Shown: positions 1 to 8,537 of the stretch, in pieces | How positions within the stretch are numbered: the stretch's first letter is position 1 | Layout of the letters: each line of letters starts with the position of its first letter | From: PALSA-1006 sp041660815 | GTDB lineage: Bacteria; Pseudomonadota; Gammaproteobacteria; Burkholderiales; Gallionellaceae | Direction: 5' to 3' | NCBI GenBank assembly: GCA_041660815.1 | Contig: JBAZVN010000004.1 | Location: 62,001 to 126,000, forward strand | Length of the DNA stretch: 64,000 nt | Made by a program: the position numbers and the translations under genes | Notes under the pieces: generated by a model | The model's input: the letters and a program-made list of their open reading frames with translations, nothing else | Database searches by the model: none | What the model was told of the DNA's origin: nothing

Positions 1-575
<575 letters not shown>

Positions 576-643
576 GTTAATCTCCTGAGAGTTTAAAAAA
601 TTGAAATTGCGATTTAAATCATTGTTGCTCGCAGCTCTATAGT

Positions 644-659
644 CGCAAACTCCGTGCCA
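644..659 (-). promoter_or_regulatory. Sigma-54 (-24/-12) promoter of nifH
   Basis: On the minus strand this reads TGGCACGGAGTTTGCG, a full match to TGGCACG-N4-TTGC. The predicted transcription start is near 633, giving a leader of about 58 bases before the nifH ATG. Confidence 0.9.
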
Positions 660-688
660 CCCCCTGTGCAAATTAACAACCGCTTGAA

Positions 689-1591
689 ATGAAAGCAAAA
701 AATATATTATTAAAAAATGCTTTGGCGGAATTGGAACACAACAAACCAAGCCCCTTTGTAGGAGTGGCGACAAGCATTGCGCCTGTTTTGCCGCGCACCG
801 CGCGCCTCCCGATCAACCGCTGCAATCTGCCTGCCTCCATCCTGGGAGGGCTCACTTTTCAACGCGCCCCTGTCGCGCTTGAGCTCGACGGCGTAGCCCA
901 ATTCCATCGCGGATTCTTCTCGCTGCTGGATAGACTCGACGACGCGCAAGAGCGCGCCGACGCTTTCACCATGCACATGAACGCCGCGTTCTATCTCGAC
1001 GAACCGGAGCAGGCGGGCTACTCATCGCAGACAACGAACAATCGTCAGAAAGCCGATTACCTGCGCATGATGCGCGGCTGGGGATTTGATGCGGATGGTC
1101 GCGAAGGTGCGGCACTTAAAGGCTGGGTGGAATCGCGCTTCGGTTTGTTGCCGCGTCATCATGGCGGTGCTATCCGGGATTTTTCCAGCGACACCTACCG
1201 GCATTATCTGGAGATGCGCGCGAGTGCTTTATATGGCACGAATGCGCTGGAGGCCCAGTTTGATTTGCTCTATACCTACTGCCAGTATGAACTCGCACGG
1301 CAGCATTCCGGACAGACGCACCTCACCCTGTATCGCGGAGTGAACCGCGTGGATGATCATGAAACGCTGGTGACTCTGGACAGCAAACATCGTGTCGTAC
1401 TGTTTAATAGTCTGAGCTCATTCACCGCCAACCGCGAACGCGCTGATGAATTCGGTGATTATCTGCTTTGTGCGCAAGTGCCTGTTTCTAAAGTATTTTG
1501 TTATTCAAGGTTGCTGCCGGGGATGTTGCAGGGGGAGGATGAGCACACTGTTATTGGAGGTTTGTATGAGGTTAGTATTGCGGCGTATTGA
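689..1591 (+). CDS. draT: NAD(+)-dinitrogen-reductase ADP-ribosyltransferase DraT
   Basis: DraT transfers ADP-ribose from NAD+ to Arg101 of NifH and switches nitrogenase off in response to ammonium or energy loss. At 300 residues it has the usual family length. The family signature INRCNLP is at residues 42-48, the ART-type arginine in LYRG at 214-217, the SSFT motif at 243-246, and acidic motifs follow (DEFG at 253-256 and GEDEH near the end). The ATG at 689 has no strong ribosome site, but conserved sequence (FVGVATS) begins at residue 23, so the true start cannot be much later. The gene is divergent from nifH, and its first codons overlap the nifH enhancer. No sigma-54 promoter was found for draT itself. 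Its antagonist draG is far away, at 40.3 kb. Confidence 0.93.
   Translation: MKAKNILLKNALAELEHNKPSPFVGVATSIAPVLPRTARLPINRCNLPASILGGLTFQRAPVALELDGVAQFHRGFFSLLDRLDDAQERADAFTMHMNAAFYLDEPEQAGYSSQTTNNRQKADYLRMMRGWGFDADGREGAALKGWVESRFGLLPRHHGGAIRDFSSDTYRHYLEMRASALYGTNALEAQFDLLYTYCQYELARQHSGQTHLTLYRGVNRVDDHETLVTLDSKHRVVLFNSLSSFTANRERADEFGDYLLCAQVPVSKVFCYSRLLPGMLQGEDEHTVIGGLYEVSIAAY
757..772. promoter_or_regulatory. NifA upstream activator site for nifH, inside draT
   Basis: The sequence TGT-AGGAGTGGCG-ACA is an exact TGT-N10-ACA NifA site. It lies about 100 bp upstream of the nifH -24 element, the usual enhancer distance, and occupies draT codons 23-28. Confidence 0.75.
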
Positions 1592-1710
1592 TTCCAAATT
1601 TAGGGGGCAATAAGCGTAGCGCATTGCACCGGATGTTTACAAAATTGCGGTGCTACGCGAGCTGAAGCTCCCATAACTTAGTGATAGTGACACCGCTTAT
1701 CTCAGCTTGG

Positions 1711-2625
1711 TTATGATCGCATAACTTTATTCCAGTCAATATTGTGGCCTGCGGCCTCAAGCTCTCTTCCAAGGGACTGCTTCCACCCATTTCCCTGATC
1801 CATTGTTTCCCAAACTACTCCCGCAAAGTCGCTGGGGATTTCGACTATTCCTCGCTTAAGAGCACAAACATGCTCGCGTCCTAAGCGGCCAATAAAGTAA
1901 CCGAGCTCGAGAAGTACATTCTGCCTGACGCGTGGCTCCAATTGACTGCCATCCTTTGCCCGACCTTCATCATCTGGAGTGAGTAGCACAACTGCAAAAC
2001 CTACATCGCTATTTGCTTCGACCTTCTCGATTACAGTGCGGCCTCTATTTGCTTGTTCGTGAAGAATTATAGGAACAAATCCGATATTCGTTAGATATCG
2101 AGCTACGGATTCTCGAGCCTCACCATCGTGACCATGCACGATGAAGACATTTTTCGATTTTGGAGTTATCAATTTGGGTTTGACGTTCCCATGACTCATA
2201 ACGTAATCCTTGTAATCTCTAACAAATGGAATTATTAACTGGCGTGTTAATGAATGTATCCCAGCAATAACCTTGCTGCCGGAATAGAAGTAGTGATGGC
2301 TAAAACTAACTGCATAATTTGGATCAACCGCTAGTTTATCCAGCAAAATTAGCGTCAGACCTAAAACCAGTTTCTGATCGTTTGGCCATACAAGTTTGGC
2401 ACTACCAACCATGCCTCCTCCCGAGCTTTTACTTGCTTTGATAAAACCTTCAAAATCTGCTCCATCGATCAGAGCGCGATTCATATCTTCTAAGCTCGGG
2501 TGATGCAGGTGGCGTACCAATACTTTCAGCGGTCTCTCGAACGTCTGCAATTGTGATCCCTGAAGATCAAGAACAGCGTTGTTGATTTGTGCAAACAGGT
2601 CAAGCTCATTTGGCATGATCTTCAC
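1711..2625 (-). CDS. TIR-like (CAP12/PF10137-type) nucleotide-binding protein
   Basis: The C-terminal half (residues about 160-300) starts with NVFIVHGHDGEARESVARYL and continues with TVIEKVE and FAVVLLTPDD, then RVRQNVLLELGYFIGRLGR. These are hallmarks of the predicted nucleotide-binding TIR-like family PF10137, members of which act as NAD+-cleaving effectors in STING/CBASS-type defence. The Glu in TVIEKVE is a candidate catalytic residue. The N-terminal 150 residues are unassigned and may be a sensor or partner-binding part. The first codon used is a GTG at 2625, and an in-frame ATG at 2616 is equally plausible. It overlaps the upstream small gene by 20 bases, so the two are probably co-translated. 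An anti-phage role is inference. Confidence 0.8.
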   Translation of the reverse strand: MKIMPNELDLFAQINNAVLDLQGSQLQTFERPLKVLVRHLHHPSLEDMNRALIDGADFEGFIKASKSSGGGMVGSAKLVWPNDQKLVLGLTLILLDKLAVDPNYAVSFSHHYFYSGSKVIAGIHSLTRQLIIPFVRDYKDYVMSHGNVKPKLITPKSKNVFIVHGHDGEARESVARYLTNIGFVPIILHEQANRGRTVIEKVEANSDVGFAVVLLTPDDEGRAKDGSQLEPRVRQNVLLELGYFIGRLGREHVCALKRGIVEIPSDFAGVVWETMDQGNGWKQSLGRELEAAGHNIDWNKVMRS

Positions 2626-2899
2626 AGCCTTTCAAACGAGCCTCAGCTGCACGATCAATGATAGCTTCACGGTATTTTTCTTTCATGCCCGCGGCGAGTG
2701 GGGCAATGATCGGGTTGTTCGCGTATTGAACAAGCCTTTCGTCAATAATTGATTCGACCGACTGGATTGCAGTTTCAATGCTTGCTGGATCATTAGGGTC
2801 AAAGTTCACTGATCCAAGCTCACCATCTAGTGATTCCATTGCCCTTTGGGCATCAGTTAGTTGCTTATGAAGCTCATCCAGACCGGAAATATTAAACAT
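2606..2899 (-). CDS. Small acidic helical protein, partner of the TIR gene
   Basis: This 97-residue protein has no signal peptide or membrane segment. It looks helical and charged, with heptad-like stretches in the first 30 and last 40 residues. I do not recognise the family. A GGGGGAGAACC-type ribosome site sits immediately before the ATG (minus strand), and the 3' end overlaps the TIR-like gene by 20 bases, which argues for a two-gene operon. The arrangement suggests a sensor or inhibitor for the TIR protein, but nothing in the sequence proves that. Confidence 0.7.
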   Translation of the reverse strand: MFNISGLDELHKQLTDAQRAMESLDGELGSVNFDPNDPASIETAIQSVESIIDERLVQYANNPIIAPLAAGMKEKYREAIIDRAAEARLKGCEDHAK

Positions 2900-2997
2900 T
2901 GGTTCTCCCCCATTAGATTGTGGGCATTCTATATTAATTTCTGCACCCCAATAGAGTCGCCGAGGTCGGCACGATAGACGATCTGGTTCGGTGCTAA

Positions 2998-3090
2998 TTA
3001 TCCGCTCCGCTTGAGGTCACAATTTGTGAGCTTAGTCGCCGGGATACGCACTGCCGCGCTGTTACCCCATTTCTTTACGAAGACTTCCAT
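2998..3090 (-). pseudogene. Truncated AbrB/MazE-type antitoxin remnant
   Basis: From the ATG at 3090 the reading frame gives 30 residues starting MEVFVKKWGNSAAVRIP and then stops. This matches the N-terminal swapped-hairpin motif of AbrB/MazE antitoxins (KxGNSxxVRIP) and resembles the gene at 6210-6437, including flanking bases such as CTTGATATTC/CCTGATATTC. The C-terminal toxin-binding part and any toxin gene are missing. The rest of the 359-base gap 2900-3258 holds nothing else I can identify. Confidence 0.7.
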
Positions 3091-3258
3091 GCAGTTGGTC
3101 TCCTGATATTCGCTGTGACACAGTCTAGGTCGCCGCCCGTTTTTGTCGGCATCATTGGTACGACAAAAAATCAATGAGGCAGTTTCTTATGGCGCTAGAT
3201 TAATAAATTTAGCTTTAAAATCATATATATAAGATACGCTTTGATGGGTAGTGTAAAT

Positions 3259-4527
3259 TTATTCCAACTCACTATCTCGCGTCTCATGCACCAGCAGTGC
3301 CGCCAACACACTGATCGCCGCCGCCACCGAGATATACCCGCCCACCCAACTCAGTCCGCCGTGTTGCACCAGTTGCTGTGCGATGTAAGGCGCGAGCGAT
3401 GCGCCGAGGATGCCGCCTAAATTGTAGGCAGCACCCGCGCCGGTGTAGCGCACCGAAGTGGGAAATAACTCCGGCAACAGCGCACCCATCGGTGCAAAAG
3501 TCGCGCCCATCAGGAACAGTTCGAGGCTGAGGAACGCGGTGATGAGCAACGGAGAGCCGCTACCCAGCATTGGTTCCATCAAAAAGCCCGAGAGCAATGC
3601 CGCGCTGCCCGCCACGAGCAGCACCGGACGGCGTCCGTAACGGTCGCCTGCCAGCGCCGAAAGCGGTGTGGCGGCGGCCATGAAGATCACCGCGATGCAC
3701 AACATGCCGAGAAACTGCGGACGCGGAATATGCAACGCGGTGACGCCATAGCTCAGCGAGAACACGGTGGAGATATAGAACAGCGCGTAGCACACCACCA
3801 TCAGCAATGCGCCCAGGATCAGTGGTTTTGTATGATGGGTGAATAGTTCGACCAAGGGCATTTTTACTGCCGGATGATTTTTCTGCGCCTGTGTAAACAC
3901 CGGCGTTTCTTCCAGTTTGAGCCGCACATAAAGTCCGATCACCACCAGCACCGCGCTGGCGAGGAAGGGAATGCGCCAGCCCCATGCACGGAATTCCGCA
4001 TCGTCGAGCGTATTTGCCAGCAATAGAAAGCTGCCCACCGCGAACAGGAAGCCGACCGGAGGCCCGAGCTGCGGGAACATGCCGAACCAGCCGCGCTTGC
4101 CCTTGGGCGCATATTCCGCCGCCAGCAAAGCCGCGCCGCCCCATTCGCCGCCGAGGCCGATGCCCTGCCCGAAACGCAGCAGGCACAGCAGCGCAGGTGC
4201 AGTCCAACCGACCATCTCGTAACTCGGCAACACGCCGATGAGCATAGTGGAGATACCCATTACCAGTAGCGATGCGACCAAGGTGGTCTTGCGTCCGATC
4301 CTGTCGCCGAAATGGCCGAACAGCAGCGCGCCAAACGGGCGCGCGATGAACGCGATGCCGAAAGTGAGGAAAGCGTTCAGCGCCTGCACTGCCGGATCGC
4401 TGTTGGGGAAAAATACCGGCCCGATCACCATCGCCACCGCGAGGCCGTAGATGTAGAAATCGTAGAACTCGATGGCGGTGCCGATGAAGCTGGCGAAGGC
4501 GATGCGGGTGGTGGAAATATTAGTCAT
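3259..4527 (-). CDS. MFS transporter, metabolite:H+ symporter (MHS) family
   Basis: This 422-residue inner-membrane protein has 12 predicted hydrophobic segments. The MFS loop motif GDRIGRK occurs after TM2 and a second copy, GDRYGRR, in the second half. The RFGQGIGLGGEWGGA motif in TM4-5 is typical of the ShiA/ProP-like metabolite:proton symporters. The substrate (organic acid, betaine or similar) cannot be read from the sequence. The ATG at 4527 overlaps the 3' end of the zinc-ribbon gene by 8 bases, so the two genes are translationally coupled although their functions look unrelated. Confidence 0.9.
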   Translation of the reverse strand: MTNISTTRIAFASFIGTAIEFYDFYIYGLAVAMVIGPVFFPNSDPAVQALNAFLTFGIAFIARPFGALLFGHFGDRIGRKTTLVASLLVMGISTMLIGVLPSYEMVGWTAPALLCLLRFGQGIGLGGEWGGAALLAAEYAPKGKRGWFGMFPQLGPPVGFLFAVGSFLLLANTLDDAEFRAWGWRIPFLASAVLVVIGLYVRLKLEETPVFTQAQKNHPAVKMPLVELFTHHTKPLILGALLMVVCYALFYISTVFSLSYGVTALHIPRPQFLGMLCIAVIFMAAATPLSALAGDRYGRRPVLLVAGSAALLSGFLMEPMLGSGSPLLITAFLSLELFLMGATFAPMGALLPELFPTSVRYTGAGAAYNLGGILGASLAPYIAQQLVQHGGLSWVGGYISVAAAISVLAALLVHETRDSELE

Positions 4528-5473
4528 CTTTTGAAATCAGATGTGCGCAATATCCGCAAAATGGTTCGGTAGATAATTCTTCCGGCAATATTGCTGAACC
4601 ACACCGTTGGCATTTGTGTTCAGCGGTATAGCCACAGGATGCGCATACCCCTTTTTCAAATAGATAAGGCCCTCCGCATTCTGGGCAATCTGCTAATGGG
4701 GGCTCACCACCGTCAGTATGGGACAAGTAGGTCTCCCAACTATAGTGATCCTCTAAAGCTTCGCTTACGATTTCCTCATACAGAAACTGTTTTCCACATG
4801 ATTGGCAAACATATTCTGTGTTAGCTGCTTCATTTTCATGGGCGGATGGCATGATCAGTCCAGAGCCGCATTCGTCACAAGAATATTTTTCAAAAGCAGC
4901 CAATATCTCATCATCACGAAACTTCAATTTCTGAAGGGCCGTTATGCATTCAGCTTTCTCTCTCTCGTAAACTTCATTTACGTCAATTAAAACAGACCAT
5001 GCCGCCCCTCCAAATAGCTTCTTCGGATCTTCATTTAGATTATTTCGCACAAAGTCGTTGATAATGACAAAACAGTCTGAGATCAAGGATTGAATAGCTT
5101 CATGCTTCAATTCACTGTAGTAGTGTTCAATGTCGTTTCGGAATTTATTAATTTTTTCGATTCGCTTCCAATCGACATCAATATTGAGCGACTCAAACCG
5201 CTCCTTAATACCTTGGACGTCAACAGTTTTGCTACCTTTGCCTTTCCATTCCAAGTGATCATTTTCGCCAAGGACTGGCAGTACACGTTGCTTGATTAGC
5301 ACCTCATCAGAGTCGGATGGGCTTAATAGGCTTAATTTGTATTTAAACAGTAATAAAATTCCTGCAAATATATTTCGTGTACTTGAAATTACTCGACGTT
5401 GATCGGATTGTGATGAAGAGTAGTCCTCAAGCCCGATTGCTATTGAATCAATTGCGTTCTTAAGAATGCTCAC
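4520..5473 (-). CDS. HEPN-like protein with C-terminal zinc ribbons
   Basis: This is a 317-residue soluble protein of no family that I can name. The N-terminal ~150 residues are helical and contain RNDIEHYY near residue 112, which fits the RX4H ribonuclease motif of HEPN domains. The C-terminal half holds four zinc-ribbon modules: CDECGSG paired with CQSCGKQ, CPECGGP with CASCGYT, and CQRCGSA with CGYCAH. Such HEPN plus zinc-ribbon proteins could act on RNA, but that is inference. Base composition is lower in GC than in the nif genes, consistent with horizontal acquisition. The gene overlaps the downstream transporter by 8 bases. Confidence 0.65.
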   Translation of the reverse strand: MSILKNAIDSIAIGLEDYSSSQSDQRRVISSTRNIFAGILLLFKYKLSLLSPSDSDEVLIKQRVLPVLGENDHLEWKGKGSKTVDVQGIKERFESLNIDVDWKRIEKINKFRNDIEHYYSELKHEAIQSLISDCFVIINDFVRNNLNEDPKKLFGGAAWSVLIDVNEVYEREKAECITALQKLKFRDDEILAAFEKYSCDECGSGLIMPSAHENEAANTEYVCQSCGKQFLYEEIVSEALEDHYSWETYLSHTDGGEPPLADCPECGGPYLFEKGVCASCGYTAEHKCQRCGSAILPEELSTEPFCGYCAHLISKDD

Positions 5474-5568
5474 GATAATTTCCCAATAGTTAACGTCAGT
5501 AGTGTCCGGTTAAAGGTCGAACAAATTTAGTTGGTTAGAAAAGGCAGTCTGATTTTGGAACAACTCGT

Positions 5569-5628
5569 GTAGGGCGCAATAACCAACGGGCATTGTGCCG
5601 TATGGGATTGAATGGTGCAATGCGCTAC
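5569..5628. repeat. Degenerate intergenic palindromic repeat
   Basis: GTAGGGCGCAATAACC at the left and GGTGCAATGCGCTAC at the right form an imperfect inverted repeat. A related fragment (GGGGGCAATAAGCGTAGCGCATTGCACCGG) lies at about 1603-1633, after draT. Both are small scattered repeats of the REP type. Confidence 0.4.
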
Positions 5629-5638
5629 GTTTTTCCCC

Positions 5639-5701
5639 CTACTTGACTCGATAGATTTGGCCGAGATAGTCCGGTATGCGCAGAACGACCGCTTTGCTCA
5701 A
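5639..5701 (-). pseudogene. HepT-like (HEPN) toxin stub after the MNT gene
   Basis: A TTG at 5701 overlaps the MNT stop codon and opens a 20-residue frame, MSKAVVLRIPDYLGQIYRVK, followed by TAG. The stretch RIPDYLGQI matches the usual first helix of HepT/DUF86 toxins, which normally follow MNT antitoxin genes with the same overlap. The rest of the toxin is absent, so the gene is truncated. Confidence 0.5.
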
Positions 5702-5988
5702 ACCGCGACGGTTTCCGCCATCACTTGAGCGCGGAATTTGTCGGGCAGGACGTTGGGCGTCAGTACATCCACGCCAACATGGAACAGTCTCGCCACTTCG
5801 ACTTGAATCTTTGCGATGTCCATCAGTGTGGTTTCTGTCGTCGGTTCGACCAGCAGGTCAAGGTCGCTATCTTCGGTATCATCACCATGCAAGGCCGAAC
5901 TGAACACGCGAACGTAGCGCACGCGATGACTCGCGGCGATTTCGCGGATCGTTTGACGGTGTGCTTGTAGGGCGAGTGAAGGGCGCAT
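5698..5988 (-). CDS. MNT-type minimal nucleotidyltransferase (antitoxin MntA-like)
   Basis: This 96-residue protein of the MNT/PF01909 family has the nucleotidyltransferase signature VFSSALHGDDTEDSDLDLLVE, with the metal-binding DLD present. The first position of the usual GS motif is Ser (FSS instead of FGS). In MntA/HepT pairs this enzyme adds AMP to the HEPN toxin and silences it. Here the toxin is reduced to a 20-codon stub, so the antitoxin is probably an orphan. Confidence 0.8.
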   Translation of the reverse strand: MRPSLALQAHRQTIREIAASHRVRYVRVFSSALHGDDTEDSDLDLLVEPTTETTLMDIAKIQVEVARLFHVGVDVLTPNVLPDKFRAQVMAETVAV

Positions 5989-6152
5989 GTCTTAATGAGT
6001 TGCTGTATTGGCTAGGCAAATTATATCCAGAAGCAGGGCTGTGTGTCTTACAGGGATGAATCGCGGCCAATAATCGAATTAAGCAGCAGATTCATAAATG
6101 CTTAGAGGGGCGGGTTGAGCACTATGGCAAGGTTGAAGAATACTTGAGTTTA

Positions 6153-6189
6153 CCGAGGTGGTCACAATTTGAGACCACCTCGGTTTTTT
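6153..6189 (+). terminator. Rho-independent terminator
   Basis: An 11-bp perfect stem, CCGAGGTGGTC / GACCACCTCGG, with a 9-base loop is followed by six T residues. No intact plus-strand gene precedes it. The upstream stretch 5990-6150 may hold a decayed gene end, but I could not identify one. Confidence 0.8.
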
Positions 6190-6209
6190 CTTCGGCATGT
6201 TGCCATTGA

Positions 6210-6437
6210 TCAGACTTCCTTGCCGACCGGCGCGCCTGTATCGACGAGTTTGTGTAGGTTGCTGCTCGTGATGCCGCCGAGTAGTTCATCCAGATTGTAG
6301 GTCTTGCGCGGCACCGGCTCGATAACGATGCGTCCCTGTTCTTCGCTCACATCGATAAACTGATTTAGATTGATATGTGCCGCTGCCGGGATGCGCACTC
6401 CCGCACTGTTGCCACGCTTCTTTACGGTGACTTTCAT
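6210..6437 (-). CDS. AbrB/MazE-family antitoxin (orphan)
   Basis: This 75-residue protein begins MKVTVKKRGNSAGVRIPAAA, the DNA-binding swapped-hairpin motif of MazE/AbrB antitoxins. The acidic, tail-like C-terminus is the expected toxin-binding part. I chose the ATG at 6437 because the motif starts there and an AAGAGA ribosome site precedes it; a longer upstream frame exists but is not family-like. No MazF/PemK-type toxin follows within the next 200 bases. A truncated paralogue is at 2998-3090. Confidence 0.75.
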   Translation of the reverse strand: MKVTVKKRGNSAGVRIPAAAHINLNQFIDVSEEQGRIVIEPVPRKTYNLDELLGGITSSNLHKLVDTGAPVGKEV

Positions 6438-6601
6438 AAAATTTGTCTCTTGATATTCAATGTAAAACCGCCTAGATCGTCTTCTGTTTTGTGTCAATAT
6501 TAATTGATACGGCATGATCGTATTTGCTGTTTGTGCTAGAAGAATGCAATTGGTAATATCAACGAAAATTTGAGATGTGTTTTTTAATTACTGGGGGAAT
6601 T

Positions 6602-7999
6602 ATGATTTTAAGGCTTAAAGTTTATTTCTTTGCGGCTCTCGCATCAATGCTTTTTTCAATTAGCCAAGCTTACGCTGAAGCTACATATGAAGTTAAAGAT
6701 GTTAGCGAAGGAATGTTTTGGGTTAAATATAAATTCGTTAATAATCAATCTAATACATTCGGCAGGAGTTATTACTATTCCTTTTTGTTTGACAAAACAG
6801 GTCGTTTTGTCAAAACTCCCCAAATTAGTTTTGCTCATGACTTCAAAGAAGGGCTTGCCGTAGTAAAGGTTGGTGATAAGTACGGGTATATCAATAAAGA
6901 GGGGAGGTTAGTTATTCAGCCGAAATTTTACACTGCCAATAATTATAGTGAAGGCTTGGCAGCGTTTATGTATGGAGATGACTCAAAGTTTGGCTTTATT
7001 GACAAAAAAGGTAATGTAGTTATTCAACCACAATTCTGGGAGGTTCAAGAGTTCCACGAAGGTCTGGCAGCTGTAAAGGTTGGCGAAGACAAGTATAGTA
7101 GCAAGTGGGGGTTCATTGATAAAAGTGGAAAAATGATTGCCCGTCCAATTTTTGATGATCCAGGTTATGGATATTCCGAAGGGCTTGCCGTTGTAAGATT
7201 TGAAAAAGTATGGGGAGCGCTCGATAAGCAGGGAAATGTGGCGATTGATTTTAGATTTGATCATTCTATTGGCGGATTTCATGAAGGCCAAGCTCCAGTC
7301 TGCATTAAGGTTATGAACGTTGCTAAATGCGGCTACATCAATACATCTGGGGAAATGGTAATCCGGCCGCAATTTGATGGTGCAGAAATATTTAGTGATG
7401 GATTAGCAGTAGTATATTCAAATGAAAAATTAGGAGTGATCGACAAGAGCGGAAATACAATTGTTCCAATTAAATTTAAGTCACTTGGCTATAACCCGCC
7501 TGCGTATCATTCCGGCATGATTACGTTTTTATTTGAAGATGGAATCACATATGCAAGAGGTTATTTAGATACATCTGGCAATGTTATTAATCAAGGCAAT
7601 TTTATGTGGGCCGCAGGAGATTTTTATGAAGGTATGGCCCGAGTATTTATAAGCGAAAGCCAGCAAGGATTTATCAATCAGCAAGGTGAATGGGTAATCA
7701 CACCTGATAGTTTGCACACAACAATGATAAAACTGATGGATTCGGCAAACGCAATTTTCCTAAAACGTATAGCCGAAGAAAATGCGGTGCGGCAAAAAGA
7801 AATCGATACATTTCGGAAAGCGTTAATTGAAGGCGATGACACAAACTGTGGTCCGGCAATTGAGGTAAAGGAAAAGATGGTAAAAGTAGCGTATGCATTG
7901 TCCGGCTATGGAAATGAACATTGGATAAAACGCGATCAGATATTCCCCAAAAAGTACAATTGTGAATTTAAAAATGGGCAATATATTGCGCCAAATTAA
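6602..7999 (+). CDS. Secreted WG-repeat protein
   Basis: The protein begins with a Sec-type signal peptide (hydrophobic stretch ending SISQAYA). At least eight WG/KWG-type repeats follow, recognisable as GLA(V/A)V..., then (Y/W/F)G(F/Y)I(D/N)KxG, then VIxPxF. The last ~90 residues lack repeats and contain two Cys, which may form a disulfide. WG repeats probably fold as a beta structure for protein-protein contact; no enzymatic role is visible. The start at 6602 follows a GGGGG ribosome site. Base composition is AT-rich relative to the nif genes, suggesting acquisition. Confidence 0.8.
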   Translation: MILRLKVYFFAALASMLFSISQAYAEATYEVKDVSEGMFWVKYKFVNNQSNTFGRSYYYSFLFDKTGRFVKTPQISFAHDFKEGLAVVKVGDKYGYINKEGRLVIQPKFYTANNYSEGLAAFMYGDDSKFGFIDKKGNVVIQPQFWEVQEFHEGLAAVKVGEDKYSSKWGFIDKSGKMIARPIFDDPGYGYSEGLAVVRFEKVWGALDKQGNVAIDFRFDHSIGGFHEGQAPVCIKVMNVAKCGYINTSGEMVIRPQFDGAEIFSDGLAVVYSNEKLGVIDKSGNTIVPIKFKSLGYNPPAYHSGMITFLFEDGITYARGYLDTSGNVINQGNFMWAAGDFYEGMARVFISESQQGFINQQGEWVITPDSLHTTMIKLMDSANAIFLKRIAEENAVRQKEIDTFRKALIEGDDTNCGPAIEVKEKMVKVAYALSGYGNEHWIKRDQIFPKKYNCEFKNGQYIAPN

Positions 8000-8143
8000 T
8001 AATATTTATCATTGAGATGCGGGTATGTATTTATGACGTGCTGTATAAAAGCAGCATGTATTAATAGTGATTTTACCTGTTGCGCGCAGTCATAATTAGG
8101 GCGCAGGGTGGAAAAACCTACAGAGCTCTAAGCCGCGCATTCA

Positions 8144-8347
8144 TCACTTCCTTTCCCAGCGCGTAAAGCTGACGGGGCGTTTCTTATCTGAAGCGGAGGG
8201 TGTCATTAGTTGATGGATAGCTTCAAAATTCGCTTTGAATTTTTTGTCGTAATTCTTTTCCAGCGCAACCAATTTACGCGACAGTTCGGCGTTGGTGGGC
8301 AACATCTGTCGTAGCTGTATGAAGGCGCACATGCCCCTTACCGCCAC
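8144..8347 (-). pseudogene. 3' remnant of an ORF6N-domain protein
   Basis: The 67-residue frame reads like the C-terminal tail of ORF6N/KilA-N-type proteins: a RAF(V/I)QLRQML-like start (here CAFIQLRQMLPTNAEL), then a coiled-coil LEKNYDKKF, then IHQLMTP. The DNA-binding ORF6N domain expected upstream is missing. I read this as a decayed phage-type gene. A NifA-like site lies inside it. Confidence 0.6.
8316..8331. promoter_or_regulatory. Possible NifA site upstream of the SIR2/hemerythrin operon
   Basis: TGT-ATGAAGGCGC-ACA matches TGT-N10-ACA. It is about 150 bp upstream of the -24 element at 8484, at the far end of the normal range, so chance occurrence is possible. Confidence 0.5.
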
Positions 8348-8483
8348 AGCCTACTTTTTACGGGTGCAGGGCAAACGGTTTTTTGTTCTACTCCCGCACC
8401 TTTGTTCGACAAAGTTTAAATTTTGTTGCAATCCCTCCAATTATCACCTCTCCGTAACCCGCACCAATCCTGAACTGGCACTC

Positions 8484-8499
8484 TGGCGCGTTTATTGCA
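8484..8499 (+). promoter_or_regulatory. Sigma-54 promoter of the SIR2/hemerythrin operon
   Basis: TGGCGCGTTTATTGCA matches TGGCACG-N4-TTGCA at all but one position, with the invariant GG and GC correctly spaced. It ends 39 bases before the ATG at 8538. Confidence 0.75.
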
Positions 8500-8537
8500 A
8501 ATGACTTACTTGTTACCATTTTGAGGAGTCATTTACT

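Noticed and set aside
8476..8481. TGGCAC as the -24 box for the SIR2/hemerythrin operon
   Set aside because: The distance to the next TTGC is too long; TGGCGCG at 8484 has exact spacing.
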